From Emticicia aquatilis (GTDB taxonomy: Bacteria; Bacteroidota; Bacteroidia; Cytophagales; Spirosomataceae), in NCBI RefSeq assembly GCF_014644295.1, contig NZ_BMKK01000001.1:372001-436000 (forward strand): DNA of 64,000 nucleotides, read 5' to 3'. Position numbers and translations under genes: made by a program. Below, one piece after another: positions 1 to 8,874 of this stretch. How positions within the stretch are numbered: the first letter of the stretch is position 1; each line of letters opens with the position of its first letter. The notes under the pieces are model-generated. The model saw only the letters and a program-made list of their open reading frames with translations, was not told the DNA's origin and did no database searches.

Positions 1-1708
1 CAGTTGTGACTTTATCAGCATTCCCGAAATTATCAGTCAGTGTCCCTTCTTCATTATAAGTAAGAATATATTGAAAGCGTTTCCCCTGCAACTTCTGTTC
101 TTCTAAAAACTCATATAGTTTAATGAAATGTGCTTTATCCATTCCATCAAAAATGCCATCATGAACTAAAAATCTTGGGGCATTTATCTTTTTATCAATA
201 GAATTGAGCAATACAGCCAAATCATAAATCAATGTTCGACCTTGATTCCTGCCTTTAGATAACATTTCATTATTTGGCAAAATATTTATTTGCAACTTAG
301 AATCAGCATCCAAATTAGGTGAAATACTAAAAATCGAAGGGTCATTTAAATCTGGGTACAAATAATTATAAATACTCCTAAATAATCTTGAAAATGCTAA
401 TTCTTCTTTTTCATTTTTTAATGAATAATCAAGTATTTTCCCTTCTAATTTTTTTTCTTCTTGTTCAATTTGGTTTTTCTCTCTGATTAAATCTTGATAG
501 ATTTTTGTTTGTGATTCTAAACTTGCTTTTTCGTTTTGCTTGTTAGAAAGGGACTTGAATGCTTCAGTTAAATCAGTAATAGCCTTTTCTGACTCTAACA
601 TAGCAAAAAAGCTTCTACGCTCAATACCTTTCTTTTCAATTTCTAATTCTCTTTCTCTAATAGATTCAACAAGCTGATTTATTTCTTCCTCGATAAACTC
701 CTGCCTTGACGATATCAGTTTTTTCTTAAATTTAATTGCCTCATCAAGGCTCTTTTTAATATTATTTGCTAAAAGACTATTCAGTTCTTCGTACATTCTT
801 TTGATTTTCAAAGGATTCACATTTATCTCCTCATGTACGCTGTCTCGGTAAGCATCAATTTTCTTCCTATCTTGATGATTTAAAAACCACAGTTCTTTTA
901 TTTCAGCTGTCAGTTTATTTGCTCTACTCTCATCAATCTGATATTGTTTGCTTAAATTAAATGATTTTATAGCTTTTTCAATTTCTTCAATTTCAATTAT
1001 TAAAGTTTTTACTCGACTACTTGCTTCTCCAATATCTTGAATTCCATAGGATTCCAAAATGAACTTTTTAATACCTTTGATGGTTGGTTCAATATTTTTT
1101 AAATCAGTCTGTAATTTAAAGTTTTGGTGAGCTAATTTATTATCAATATCCATTAAAAATAGTAAATATTGATTCAGTTCCGCTGCTGTTAACTCTTTAA
1201 TATATTTGACGGGGTCGGTAAATTTTTCTTTTTTGGGCTTTTGGATTTTTAAGAAGAAAAGTAGTAAATACCTTAACCATTTTTCATCAAAATAGCCTTC
1301 ATAATCTTTTTTTAAGAAAATAATTTTGCATAACTTCCTTTTTAAATCATCAACAGAATAATCTTCGAAAGAAGAGTCGTTTATTGAGAATTTTACGCTA
1401 TTAGGTTCTTCAAAGCTTCGACTTATGGCATATTCAATTTGATTTACTTCAAATTCCAAAACAACAGAAAGTCCTTTTAAAATTCCTTTTTGTTGAGCCG
1501 CCATGAGCCTTGGAGAAGTATCACTACGATAAGAAGATAATAGAGCAAAATCTAACAAATCTAAAAATGTAGATTTTCCTATACCATTTAATGATTTTTT
1601 GGTGTCGGTGGATTGTTCCTTTTTCCCAAAAATAAAATTTATCCCGTCAATAAATTTAACGGGTTCAAATAATTGTTTGGGTTCAGTATATATTTTTTTA
1701 AGTATCAC
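1..1708 (-). CDS. ABC-3C system DUF2326-type ATPase (3' end cut by window)
   Basis: This is the last gene of a three-gene operon; at least 569 residues are visible and the C-terminus runs off the window. Translation from GTG at 1708 gives a P-loop at about residues 41-47 (NGIGKST, Lys45), then a long Glu/Lys-rich coiled-coil region (about 150-430), then a signature-like SKGRNQGRT and a Walker B/D-loop around residue 512 (FLVHDGIFDG). This head-coiled-coil-head plan with a late HDG motif is that of SMC/RecN-like ATPases with a DUF2326 C-terminus. These act as the ATPase of ABC-three-component systems, inferred to sense or grip nucleic acid and control the effector. The GTG start lies two bases after the stop of the middle-component gene, so the two are probably translationally coupled. 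Base composition is clearly more AT-rich than most of the window, which suits horizontal transfer. Family assignment is by motif recall, not by search. Confidence 0.8.
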   Translation of the reverse strand, partial: MILKKIYTEPKQLFEPVKFIDGINFIFGKKEQSTDTKKSLNGIGKSTFLDLLDFALLSSYRSDTSPRLMAAQQKGILKGLSVVLEFEVNQIEYAISRSFEEPNSVKFSINDSSFEDYSVDDLKRKLCKIIFLKKDYEGYFDEKWLRYLLLFFLKIQKPKKEKFTDPVKYIKELTAAELNQYLLFLMDIDNKLAHQNFKLQTDLKNIEPTIKGIKKFILESYGIQDIGEASSRVKTLIIEIEEIEKAIKSFNLSKQYQIDESRANKLTAEIKELWFLNHQDRKKIDAYRDSVHEEINVNPLKIKRMYEELNSLLANNIKKSLDEAIKFKKKLISSRQEFIEEEINQLVESIRERELEIEKKGIERRSFFAMLESEKAITDLTEAFKSLSNKQNEKASLESQTKIYQDLIREKNQIEQEEKKLEGKILDYSLKNEKEELAFSRLFRSIYNYLYPDLNDPSIFSISPNLDADSKLQINILPNNEMLSKGRNQGRTLIYDLAVLLNSIDKKINAPRFLVHDGIFDGMDKAHFIKLYEFLEEQKLQGKRFQYILTYNEEGTLTDNFGNADKVTT

Positions 1709-1710
1709 TT

Positions 1711-1935
1711 TTATTCGATAATTGATAATTGATAATCTTCAAACCTTAACATGTCTGAAAGCCATAAAAAAGTCAAAACATCATAGTATTGTTCAGCATT
1801 GATACTTTTATTTTTCTTTAAAATATTATACAAATCGTCAATATTATGTGGCTTTTTCTTTAATTTTTCTAATACGTCAGCCCCGATAACCAACAGGTTA
1901 TTTCTTAAATTTTCATATTTACTTGGTATTAGCAT
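1711..1935 (-). CDS. ABC-3C small middle component
   Basis: A 74-residue protein between the effector and the ATPase. It begins MLIPSKYENLRNNLLVIGAD and is a compact, probably helical protein ending in a hydrophobic WLSDMLRFEDY stretch. It has the size and position of the middle components of ABC-three-component systems, which are thought to bridge the ATPase and the effector; its biochemical role is not established. One base separates its ATG from the effector stop, and two bases separate its stop from the ATPase start, so all three genes should be on one mRNA at matched levels. The call rests mainly on gene order and size, with a weak resemblance of the N-terminus to this group. Confidence 0.7.
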   Translation of the reverse strand: MLIPSKYENLRNNLLVIGADVLEKLKKKPHNIDDLYNILKKNKSINAEQYYDVLTFLWLSDMLRFEDYQLSIIE

Positions 1936-1936
1936 A

Positions 1937-2914
1937 TTAGTCTATTTGATTAAATAAGTCTGTTTGTTCACCCTGATTTTTAGTTCTTTTCCCAAAATTA
2001 CACAGTTCCCAAAAATATAGAACAATTGCTGTACTATTAATAATATATTTGGAGTTTTTGACGTGTTTATTAGGTATTAAAGTGAGTGCTATTTTTTCAA
2101 AAATATGATAATTCCTAACACTCTCATCAATGTAACTTGTTCCTCTGATTTCCAAAAACCTATTTGTAATAAATATCTGAAGAGCTAATACTTCATTTTC
2201 ATCTATTCGACTTTGCTCTTGAACAAATGTTTCTACTAAATTTTTATGCTCCCACAAGTCAGAAACGAGTTTTCTAACTACTTTTTGATTTTCAGAGGAA
2301 AAATTTAATTTTATTTTTTCAAGGATTTCAGTCAGTCGGTTATTTGAAATTTCTCCTCTATAAGTAGTTCCCAGTTTTTTGAAAATGAAATCGAATATCT
2401 CTTCAATTATTCCATAATCCTTTTCTTCCTCAACAGTAATTTGTTCATACTTAATCAGAACTAATCTTCTGTCAATTATGTATTCTACATCACTAATGTC
2501 TAAATCCGATATTTTATCCGCTAACTTCTTGTATTCCCATGTTTCAATATCAATTCCATACTTTCTTCTCAAATCATCTATAAACTTTTCAATCTCTCCA
2601 ATAAGAGTATCATTTGTCAAATAGATAAACTTCTGAACATCTGTTTGTTTATCAAGACAACCTTTTAAGTCAGTTTCTATCTTTGTCTTTATTTTTGAAG
2701 CAGATTCACCTCTTGAAGCATGAGCTTGAAAAAAAACTCTACCTAAATAACGATATCCATCATTCTTCATATCACCATGTGAGCCACCCGCCCGAACTGG
2801 TGTATAATCAGAATATAACTTGATTAACAATCTATCACAAAAACCTTGGAAAAGTTGAGATTCGATACTTCTAATATGGTCTTCTACAATTTTTGCTGTA
2901 TCTGATTTAGTCAT
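1937..2914 (-). CDS. ABC-3C system effector/C-terminal-domain protein, nuclease-like N-terminus
   Basis: First gene of the three-gene operon. I start it at ATG 2914 (MTKSDTAKIVEDH), giving 325 residues; a TTG eight codons upstream overlaps a promoter box and is less likely. The N-terminal 80 residues contain FQGFCDRLLIKLY followed by GGSHGDMKNDGY and VFFQAHA. This resembles the restriction-endonuclease-like domains (G-D...D-G then Q-x-K) used as effectors in conflict systems, although the usual final Lys appears as His, so catalysis is uncertain. The C-terminal half is probably the helical ABC-3C domain that contacts the middle component. The inferred role is the toxic or DNA-cutting arm of an anti-phage or anti-plasmid system. 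The region is strongly AT-rich. Confidence 0.65.
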   Translation of the reverse strand: MTKSDTAKIVEDHIRSIESQLFQGFCDRLLIKLYSDYTPVRAGGSHGDMKNDGYRYLGRVFFQAHASRGESASKIKTKIETDLKGCLDKQTDVQKFIYLTNDTLIGEIEKFIDDLRRKYGIDIETWEYKKLADKISDLDISDVEYIIDRRLVLIKYEQITVEEEKDYGIIEEIFDFIFKKLGTTYRGEISNNRLTEILEKIKLNFSSENQKVVRKLVSDLWEHKNLVETFVQEQSRIDENEVLALQIFITNRFLEIRGTSYIDESVRNYHIFEKIALTLIPNKHVKNSKYIINSTAIVLYFWELCNFGKRTKNQGEQTDLFNQID

Positions 2915-2935
2915 TATAAATTGCTTTATATTTAA

Positions 2936-2943
2936 CAAAAGTA
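2936..2943 (-). promoter_or_regulatory. Candidate -7 box for the ABC-3C operon
   Basis: On the minus strand the octamer TACTTTTG matches the Bacteroidota -7 consensus TAnnTTTG. It lies 21 bases upstream of the ATG at 2914, which supports that start over the TTG at 2938, since the TTG overlaps the box. I see no -33 TTTG at the expected distance. Confidence 0.4.
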
Positions 2944-3017
2944 AAGGATTTTTCTATTTCTACAGTTTACTAATTCAAAAAAACATACATTAGCAATGAG
3001 TTATTATCTTAATCTCT

Positions 3018-5249
3018 CTACTTCTTCAAAACCTCCAAAGCTAAATCAATTTGATTTGTGAAATTATCTAAAGCCTTTGCCGTAATTTTCACTCCTTCTT
3101 CGGCATCTTTCCATTTGCGTTGCTCGATAGACTCACGTACCAAAGGCATCGTTTTCACACCATAACCCGTATAATATCCTGGGGCATAAATCTGATGCTT
3201 GTACCACGGACGCATCGGTAAGCCATCTGTCGATAAAAGCGAACGCTCGGCTTTATACAAAATCTCGTTTAGTTTTTTCAACTCTGCGGCACTCAATTTA
3301 TCTGAGTTCTTCACTGCCAAAGTATAAGCATTAGCACTTTTTTCGAGTCTGAGTAGAGAATTTTTCAATGGTGCAAAATTGATATATGGCACTTCATCGA
3401 GCATTTGTATGGTATATGGCTTTTTAGGGTCGGTAGCTGCGGCATACGTTCCGTCTTTCACCAACTGATTGTTTTCTTCGGTCTTAGCCTTCTGAGATTC
3501 AAGCAATTCTTCTACTTCACTGCCATATTTTTGCATCGTATTGGCAAAACTCTGGAAATCAAACGGTAAAACCTCTGCTTCCGATAAACGCAAAACCGTA
3601 CGTCCCATCGTTTTGGCAAGAGCCACACCATAAGCAAAATCAGGGTCTTTGAATCTGATATACATATCATACGAATCATAAATCGAATGGTATTCTCCGC
3701 CTTCTCCTTCACCACCAAAACCAACATTCATGGCCGAAATACCCAAGTGTTGTAAAAATGGCGTAAAATCAGACCCCGAACCTAACGCACCGATGCGTAA
3801 ATCACCACGAGTTTTGGCCTCCTTTTTACTTTCTGACGAACCATTTACGAGCATATTTGCACGCAAACGCTCAGAAACACTGATATTTTTCTGAGGGTCG
3901 ATTACATTTCGAGTAACTTGGTTGAAGAACTTCTCCAAAGTATGCGAGCCTCCTGCGTATAAAAATCCACGTTCGTTTCCATCAGAATTAAGGTAAACAA
4001 CTGCCTTTTTTTGTAACTCATCTTGGAATGTCTCGGCCCATTCGGTCGAACCTAAAAGTCCTGGTTCTTCGCCATCCCACGCACAAAATACAATTGTACG
4101 TTTAGGTCGCCAGCCTGTTTTGGCCAATTCACCAATCGCTCGGGCTTCTTCCATTTCTGCCACCATGCCACTGAGCGGGTCGGCCGCACCAAAAACCCAA
4201 CCATCGTGGTGGTTTCCTCGTAAAATCCATTGGTCAGGAAACTCCGAGCCTTTCATTACCGCAATCACATTAAATAATGGCTCAACCTTAAAATCAAACT
4301 CTAATTTCAAATGAACTTTTGCAGGCCCTGGCCCAATATGATAAGCAATCGGTAATTGTCCAGCCCAAGATTCGGGAGCAAGTCGGCCACCAATGGCTTT
4401 GAGCAAAGGCAAAGCATCGCCATACGAAATCGGCAATACAGGAATCGTCATGATTGAGGTTGCCTCTTTATAATCTAATTTTTTGGCGTTTTTTGTATGG
4501 CCGTAGTTTGGTGTCAGAGGGTCGCCAGGTTGTATGGGCAAATCTAATACCGAGCCTCTTTGCACGCCATGTTCGTTACGGAATGGGCCCTGCGGATATA
4601 CTTCGCCTTGACCGTAACCATCATCTTTTGGGTCAGAATATATTATGCAGCCAACCGCACCTTTTTCGGCTGCCAATTTTGGTTTTAATCCTCGCCATGA
4701 ATTACCATATTTTACAATCACAATCTTACCTTTTACACTAATCCCCATTTTCTCCAACACTTCATAATCGGCAGGCGTACCGTAATTGACAAACACTAAT
4801 TCTGCTGTTACATCGCCATCGGCCGAAAAACAATTATAAGTAGGTAAATGGTCTTTCAATTGGTTCGAAGTAGCATCTTCTTTTAATGCAGGTTCGACCA
4901 ACGAGGCTTTAAAAATCGTTGGACTAACCAACTCTAATTGTCGAGTTTTGGGCGTTGGAAAGAGTGTGTAAGAAGTATCTATTCGAGCCTCATAACCCCA
5001 CGAACGAAACAAGTCTCGCATATACACGGCATTATCACGGTCGTGCGGCGAACCCACATAATGCGGTTTAGACGACATTTGCTTCATCCATTCTTGCAGA
5101 TTTTTGGCATTCAAACGAGCATCGAATTTGGTTTCTAAATCCAACTGTTTTTGCACATTTTTAGCATCAAAACCGAGCAGGTTTTGTGCAAACGTCAGGG
5201 TATTGGTCAGTAAAATTGTGATAAAAAGAATAGGGAAAACTTTTTTCAT
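3018..5249 (-). CDS. Secreted M28 family metallopeptidase, glutamate carboxypeptidase II-like
   Basis: A 743-residue exported zinc peptidase. The start is placed at MKKVFPILFI, which gives a clean signal peptide ending near FAQ; an upstream Met 11 codons earlier would bury it. The order is signal peptide, protease-associated (PA) domain (ending near GCIIYSDPKDDGYGQG), M28 catalytic domain, and a C-terminal helical transferrin-receptor-like dimerisation region. Metal and catalytic residues are visible in order: HHDGWVFGAADP (His and bridging Asp), DGEEPGLLGS (catalytic Glu then Zn Glu), LNSDGN (Asp), and GGEYHSIYDS (final His). It therefore looks active, probably removing C-terminal residues from peptides in the periplasm or outside the cell. 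The gene stands alone, with a -7 box upstream at 5280-5287. Confidence 0.9.
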   Translation of the reverse strand: MKKVFPILFITILLTNTLTFAQNLLGFDAKNVQKQLDLETKFDARLNAKNLQEWMKQMSSKPHYVGSPHDRDNAVYMRDLFRSWGYEARIDTSYTLFPTPKTRQLELVSPTIFKASLVEPALKEDATSNQLKDHLPTYNCFSADGDVTAELVFVNYGTPADYEVLEKMGISVKGKIVIVKYGNSWRGLKPKLAAEKGAVGCIIYSDPKDDGYGQGEVYPQGPFRNEHGVQRGSVLDLPIQPGDPLTPNYGHTKNAKKLDYKEATSIMTIPVLPISYGDALPLLKAIGGRLAPESWAGQLPIAYHIGPGPAKVHLKLEFDFKVEPLFNVIAVMKGSEFPDQWILRGNHHDGWVFGAADPLSGMVAEMEEARAIGELAKTGWRPKRTIVFCAWDGEEPGLLGSTEWAETFQDELQKKAVVYLNSDGNERGFLYAGGSHTLEKFFNQVTRNVIDPQKNISVSERLRANMLVNGSSESKKEAKTRGDLRIGALGSGSDFTPFLQHLGISAMNVGFGGEGEGGEYHSIYDSYDMYIRFKDPDFAYGVALAKTMGRTVLRLSEAEVLPFDFQSFANTMQKYGSEVEELLESQKAKTEENNQLVKDGTYAAATDPKKPYTIQMLDEVPYINFAPLKNSLLRLEKSANAYTLAVKNSDKLSAAELKKLNEILYKAERSLLSTDGLPMRPWYKHQIYAPGYYTGYGVKTMPLVRESIEQRKWKDAEEGVKITAKALDNFTNQIDLALEVLKK

Positions 5250-5279
5250 AGTGGTAAAATCTAAAATTGATGAGTCAAC

Positions 5280-5287
5280 CAAAATTA
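5280..5287 (-). promoter_or_regulatory. Candidate -7 box upstream of the M28 peptidase
   Basis: The minus-strand octamer TAATTTTG matches TAnnTTTG and lies about 30 bases before the chosen ATG at 5249. A TTTG at 5302-5305 is too close (14 bases) to be a standard -33 element. Confidence 0.35.
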
Positions 5288-5401
5288 AAGATTTTTCGAT
5301 ACAAAAATCTATTAGTCAGCAGAATATTAGTCAATGGTTTTAACACCAAAAACAAAAACCCACAAAAAGGGGTTAAACCTTGAAAGCGAAAACAAAATAG
5401 T

Positions 5402-6202
5402 ATGCCCGAACTTCCAGAAGTAGAAACCTACCGCCGATATTTTGAAGAAACAAGTTTGTATCAGCCCATTGCTGATGTCTATGTGCAAGACACCAAACTT
5501 CTCACAACCGATTATGATGTTCTGGTAGAAAAACTACGAAATAAGCAGTTTATTGGTACCAAACGCATCGGTAAAAACCTTTTTGCTCAACTCGATGCTC
5601 CTTATTGGCTACATTTTCACTTCGGTATGACGGGTGATTTGGCTTATTTCCGAGACGAAGAAGATACCCCACGTTTTGCTCGAATAGTTTTTCGTTTTGC
5701 CAATGGCTTCAAACTCGGATTTTTATGTCCAAGAAAATTTGAAAGAATTGGAATCGTAGAAAACATTGATGAATATCTTACACGAAAGAAAATAAACAAA
5801 GATGCCCTCGAAATTTCAGTGCAAGAATTAAGTAAAACGCTAAAGAAGAAAAACGCACCCATCAAATCTGTTCTACTCGACCAATCGACCGTAGCAGGAA
5901 TTGGTAATTGGATTGTTGATGACGTGTTGTTTCAAGCAAAAATTCATCCCGAACGCATTTCGAGCCAACTAATTGATAATGAAATAGTTGAAATACATGA
6001 AGCCATCAAATTGGTGATTCAAACCGCCATTGATTGCCAAGCAAATTATGATGATTTTCCACGAAACTTCCTCATTCACGCACGAGGTTGGGGAATTCAA
6101 CAACAAGATTTAATAGGAAAATGCCCCGAATGTGGCGAAACAATCAGTATTTCAAAAGTGGGCGGCCGCACTACGTTCTTTTGCAAGAATCGACAGCAGT
6201 AA
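5402..6202 (+). CDS. Fpg/Nei family DNA glycosylase
   Basis: A 266-residue bifunctional base-excision repair glycosylase/AP lyase, expected to remove oxidised bases. The start MPELPEVE is diagnostic: Pro2 becomes the N-terminal nucleophile and Glu3 is catalytic. The body contains the H2TH region around QSTVAGIGNWIVDDVLF with the conserved Asn, and a C-terminal zinc finger. In that finger Cys241, Cys244 and Cys261 are present, but the position of the fourth ligand reads Arg264 (CKNRQQ), so classical Cys4 zinc binding is incomplete. This could be a lineage trait or a recent change; the loop GGRTTFF that contacts DNA is intact. Substrate choice between the Fpg and Nei types cannot be settled by eye. 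Confidence 0.9.
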   Translation: MPELPEVETYRRYFEETSLYQPIADVYVQDTKLLTTDYDVLVEKLRNKQFIGTKRIGKNLFAQLDAPYWLHFHFGMTGDLAYFRDEEDTPRFARIVFRFANGFKLGFLCPRKFERIGIVENIDEYLTRKKINKDALEISVQELSKTLKKKNAPIKSVLLDQSTVAGIGNWIVDDVLFQAKIHPERISSQLIDNEIVEIHEAIKLVIQTAIDCQANYDDFPRNFLIHARGWGIQQQDLIGKCPECGETISISKVGGRTTFFCKNRQQ

Positions 6203-6272
6203 GGCTTAATACAACTTATTCTCATTTACAATTTGATGACCATTACTTAATATTAGGCTAATTTTCGACACT

Positions 6273-6280
6273 TACTTTTG
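6273..6280 (+). promoter_or_regulatory. Candidate -7 box for the choice-of-anchor I lipoprotein gene
   Basis: TACTTTTG, an exact match to TAnnTTTG, ends 17 bases before the ATG at 6298. It predicts a very short leader. No -33 element is evident at the usual spacing. Confidence 0.4.
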
Positions 6281-6297
6281 CCAAAAAACCAAAGTAA

Positions 6298-7809
6298 ATG
6301 AAAAAAATTATCCTATTGGCTTCAGTCATTGCTGCCACACTATTAAGTTGTAATAAAGAAGAAGTTCCTGCTCTGGAATTTACAGTAAACGAAGACCTCA
6401 GCTCTTATACCGAGATTGCTTCACTAAATTTAGGTGGTGCTGGAGCTGCCGAAATCACTACTTTTGACCCTACCACCAAGCGTTTGTTTGCTGTAAATAA
6501 TGGCAAAGAAAACAAAATTGATGTCATTGATTTCTCAAACCCTGCCAGTATTTCGGTCATTCATTCAATTAGTATGACACCTTACGGTGGCTACGTAAAT
6601 AGTGTTTCGGCCTATAACGGAAAAGTAGCCGCTGCAATTGAGTCAACAGATAAACAAGCAGCTGGTAAAATTGTCATTTTCAATGCCTCAACCTATGCTG
6701 AAGAAAAGGTGATTACGGTCGGAGCTTTGCCCGATATGGTTACGTATAGCCCCGATGGAAAATACATTCTTTCGGCCAACGAAGGCGAGCCAAATGCAGC
6801 TTACACTAACGACCCCGATGGTTCGATTTCAATCATTGATGTAGTCAATAATTATGCAGTAAAAACTGTCAATTTCTCCTCATTTGCGAGTCAACTAACC
6901 GACCTAACAAGCAAAGGTTTTAGAGTTTTTGGCCCAAATAAAGATTTTGTAAAAGATATTGAGCCTGAATACATTACGGTTTCTGATGACTCAAAAACTG
7001 CTTGGGTTACACTTCAAGAAAACAATGCCATTGCCGAAATCAATATCTCCACGGGGACTATCACCAAAATTTCTCCACTTGGTTTTAAAGATTATTCAGT
7101 CACCACCAACGCAACCGACATCAGCGACAGAGATAACACTATTGCATTTAATAGTTGGAAGGCTTACGGTATTTATATGCCCGATGCTATTGCCTATACA
7201 AACTATAATGGTACACCCTATTTATTCACGGCTAACGAAGGGGATTCTCGTGAATATACGGCGTTTAGTGAAGTAAAGCGTGTTGGAACATTAAATTTAG
7301 ACCCAACTGCCTTCCCAAATGCAACTATTTTGAAAGGTGATACGCAAATGGGAAGATTGAACGTAACAAGCACACTCGGTGATAAAGATGGCGATGGCGA
7401 CTACGATGCACTTTATAGTTTTGGAGCGAGGTCGTTTTCAGTGTGGAACGCTACTTCGGGGCAACTTGTTTTTGACAGCAAAAACGAATTAGACATCAAA
7501 GCTAAAGACCTCGGTGTTTATGATGATACCCGCAGCGATGATAAATCAGTTGAGCCAGAAGCAATTACTATCGGCAGAGTAGGCTCAAAACTCGTAGCTT
7601 ATGTTGGCCTTGAAAGAGTCGATGCCTTGGCAGTTTATGACATCACAAATCCGACTGCACCCGTATTCATAAAAATGATTAAAACTGGCGATGCACCCGA
7701 AGGTGTTTTGTTTATTTCGGCATCCAAAAGTCCTATTCAACAAAGTTTAATCGTTGTAAGTAGTGAAAACGATGGTTTGATAAAAGTTTATAAAGCAACT
7801 AAGTTATAA
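6298..7809 (+). CDS. Choice-of-anchor I domain lipoprotein (beta-propeller)
   Basis: A 503-residue lipoprotein with a type II signal peptide (MKKIILLASV, lipobox LLSC with Cys18). The rest is a beta-propeller-like protein of the choice-of-anchor I group, related to proteins annotated as alkaline-phosphatase-like. Repeated motifs include ALPDMVTYSPDGKYILSANE, TVSDDSKTAWVTLQENNAI and YLFTANEGDSREY, the last being typical of this family; GDKDGDGDYDALYSFG is an Asp-rich, probably calcium-binding loop. It probably sits on the outer-membrane surface or in the periplasm. The family's actual activity is not firmly known. It is monocistronic, with a promoter box before and a strong terminator after. 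Confidence 0.82.
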   Translation: MKKIILLASVIAATLLSCNKEEVPALEFTVNEDLSSYTEIASLNLGGAGAAEITTFDPTTKRLFAVNNGKENKIDVIDFSNPASISVIHSISMTPYGGYVNSVSAYNGKVAAAIESTDKQAAGKIVIFNASTYAEEKVITVGALPDMVTYSPDGKYILSANEGEPNAAYTNDPDGSISIIDVVNNYAVKTVNFSSFASQLTDLTSKGFRVFGPNKDFVKDIEPEYITVSDDSKTAWVTLQENNAIAEINISTGTITKISPLGFKDYSVTTNATDISDRDNTIAFNSWKAYGIYMPDAIAYTNYNGTPYLFTANEGDSREYTAFSEVKRVGTLNLDPTAFPNATILKGDTQMGRLNVTSTLGDKDGDGDYDALYSFGARSFSVWNATSGQLVFDSKNELDIKAKDLGVYDDTRSDDKSVEPEAITIGRVGSKLVAYVGLERVDALAVYDITNPTAPVFIKMIKTGDAPEGVLFISASKSPIQQSLIVVSSENDGLIKVYKATKL

Positions 7810-7832
7810 TCGGTTTCAAAACAAAATAAACG

Positions 7833-7867
7833 AAAAATGCCCGCTATTTCGTAGCGGGCATTTTTCT
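7833..7867. terminator. Bidirectional intrinsic terminator
   Basis: Perfect inverted repeat: AATGCCCGCT at the left and AGCGGGCATT at the right around a short loop, flanked by A5 on one side and T5 on the other. It lies between convergent genes ending at 7809 (+) and 7885 (-), so it can serve both. Confidence 0.9.
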
Positions 7868-7884
7868 TAACTACCAATCAATTC

Positions 7885-8667
7885 TTAATTGGTAGTTCTG
7901 TAAAGTGTACCATTTTCAACTACATAAAGTCGTCCTCCCATTGCTGCAATCATATTTACGTCTTTGAGTAGTCCTTTCTCTCCAACTTGTTGATAATTAC
8001 CATTTTTATCATTTTTAAACAGTGTGCCATCTTGCTCAACACTCCACAAAAAACCACCCTCAGCCACCATTGCAATCGTTTCGGCAAAATCACCTTCTTT
8101 ACTAATCTGTTCCCATCGCATGGCTTTAATACTTGTGCGGTATAAAGTACCATTTTCAATCGTCCACAAATAACTATCCATTGCTTGGAGCATACTTACT
8201 TCCTTAAATTCACCCTTATTTCCTATCGGACGCCACGAACCATCTTTTGAAGTTTCATAAAGCGTACCATCCGTTTCAATCGTATATAATTTACCATCCA
8301 TTGCTGCTGCGGCCGCTGTATTTTTCCAGTCACCAGATTTTCCAATCTGAATCCAAGCCAATGTGCGGGCATCATTTCGGTATAGATTCCCGTTTTCAAT
8401 TGTCCAAATTTCGCCATCTAAGGCTACTCCAAACTCTACATTGGCAAAGCTTCCTGCTTTCCCAAGTTGTTCGTATCTACCATTTTTATCGGTTCTGAAA
8501 AGTGTACCATCGTGTTCAAGGCTATACAAATAACCATTCATCGAAACAATTCCTGCCGTATTTTTCCAGTCGCCTTCACGCCCAACTTGTTCCCAACCTT
8601 GGGCAAAAATTTGACCGTTCAAGGCCAAATAAAAAACGAATGTAAACAAATAAATACTTTTTTTCAT
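7885..8667 (-). CDS. Secreted six-blade tectonin-like repeat protein
   Basis: A 260-residue protein with a signal peptide (MKKSIYLFTFVFYLALNG... cleaved near FAQ) followed by almost nothing but six repeats of about 38-40 residues. Two repeat types alternate. One carries DGTLF/DGTLY after an 'L(Y/W)S(L/V)E' strand; the other carries ENGTLYR or ENGNLYR after 'WTIE'. The repeats start with W-x-x-(I/V)-G/S-x-x-G-(D/E)-(W/F). This matches tectonin/beta-propeller repeats, often carbohydrate- or LPS-binding lectins, so a six-blade propeller with three A-B pairs is inferred. No catalytic motif is visible. It stands alone, so the ligand cannot be guessed. Confidence 0.75.
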   Translation of the reverse strand: MKKSIYLFTFVFYLALNGQIFAQGWEQVGREGDWKNTAGIVSMNGYLYSLEHDGTLFRTDKNGRYEQLGKAGSFANVEFGVALDGEIWTIENGNLYRNDARTLAWIQIGKSGDWKNTAAAAAMDGKLYTIETDGTLYETSKDGSWRPIGNKGEFKEVSMLQAMDSYLWTIENGTLYRTSIKAMRWEQISKEGDFAETIAMVAEGGFLWSVEQDGTLFKNDKNGNYQQVGEKGLLKDVNMIAAMGGRLYVVENGTLYRTTN

Positions 8668-8874
8668 GACTCTATAATAGCTTAAATAATGCCTACTCTA
8701 TACGTTTTCGGCAATCCGTCCCTACTCACATTATGAGGCTTTTCGGGTTTCGCCTATTATCATTGTACTCAGATAAATCACATTATTTTCTGACAAAAAA
8801 ACTCCAACAATATCATATAATCCATGTGTAAACTATATGATACTGTTGGAGCGAAATCTAAATATTATAAGTCT

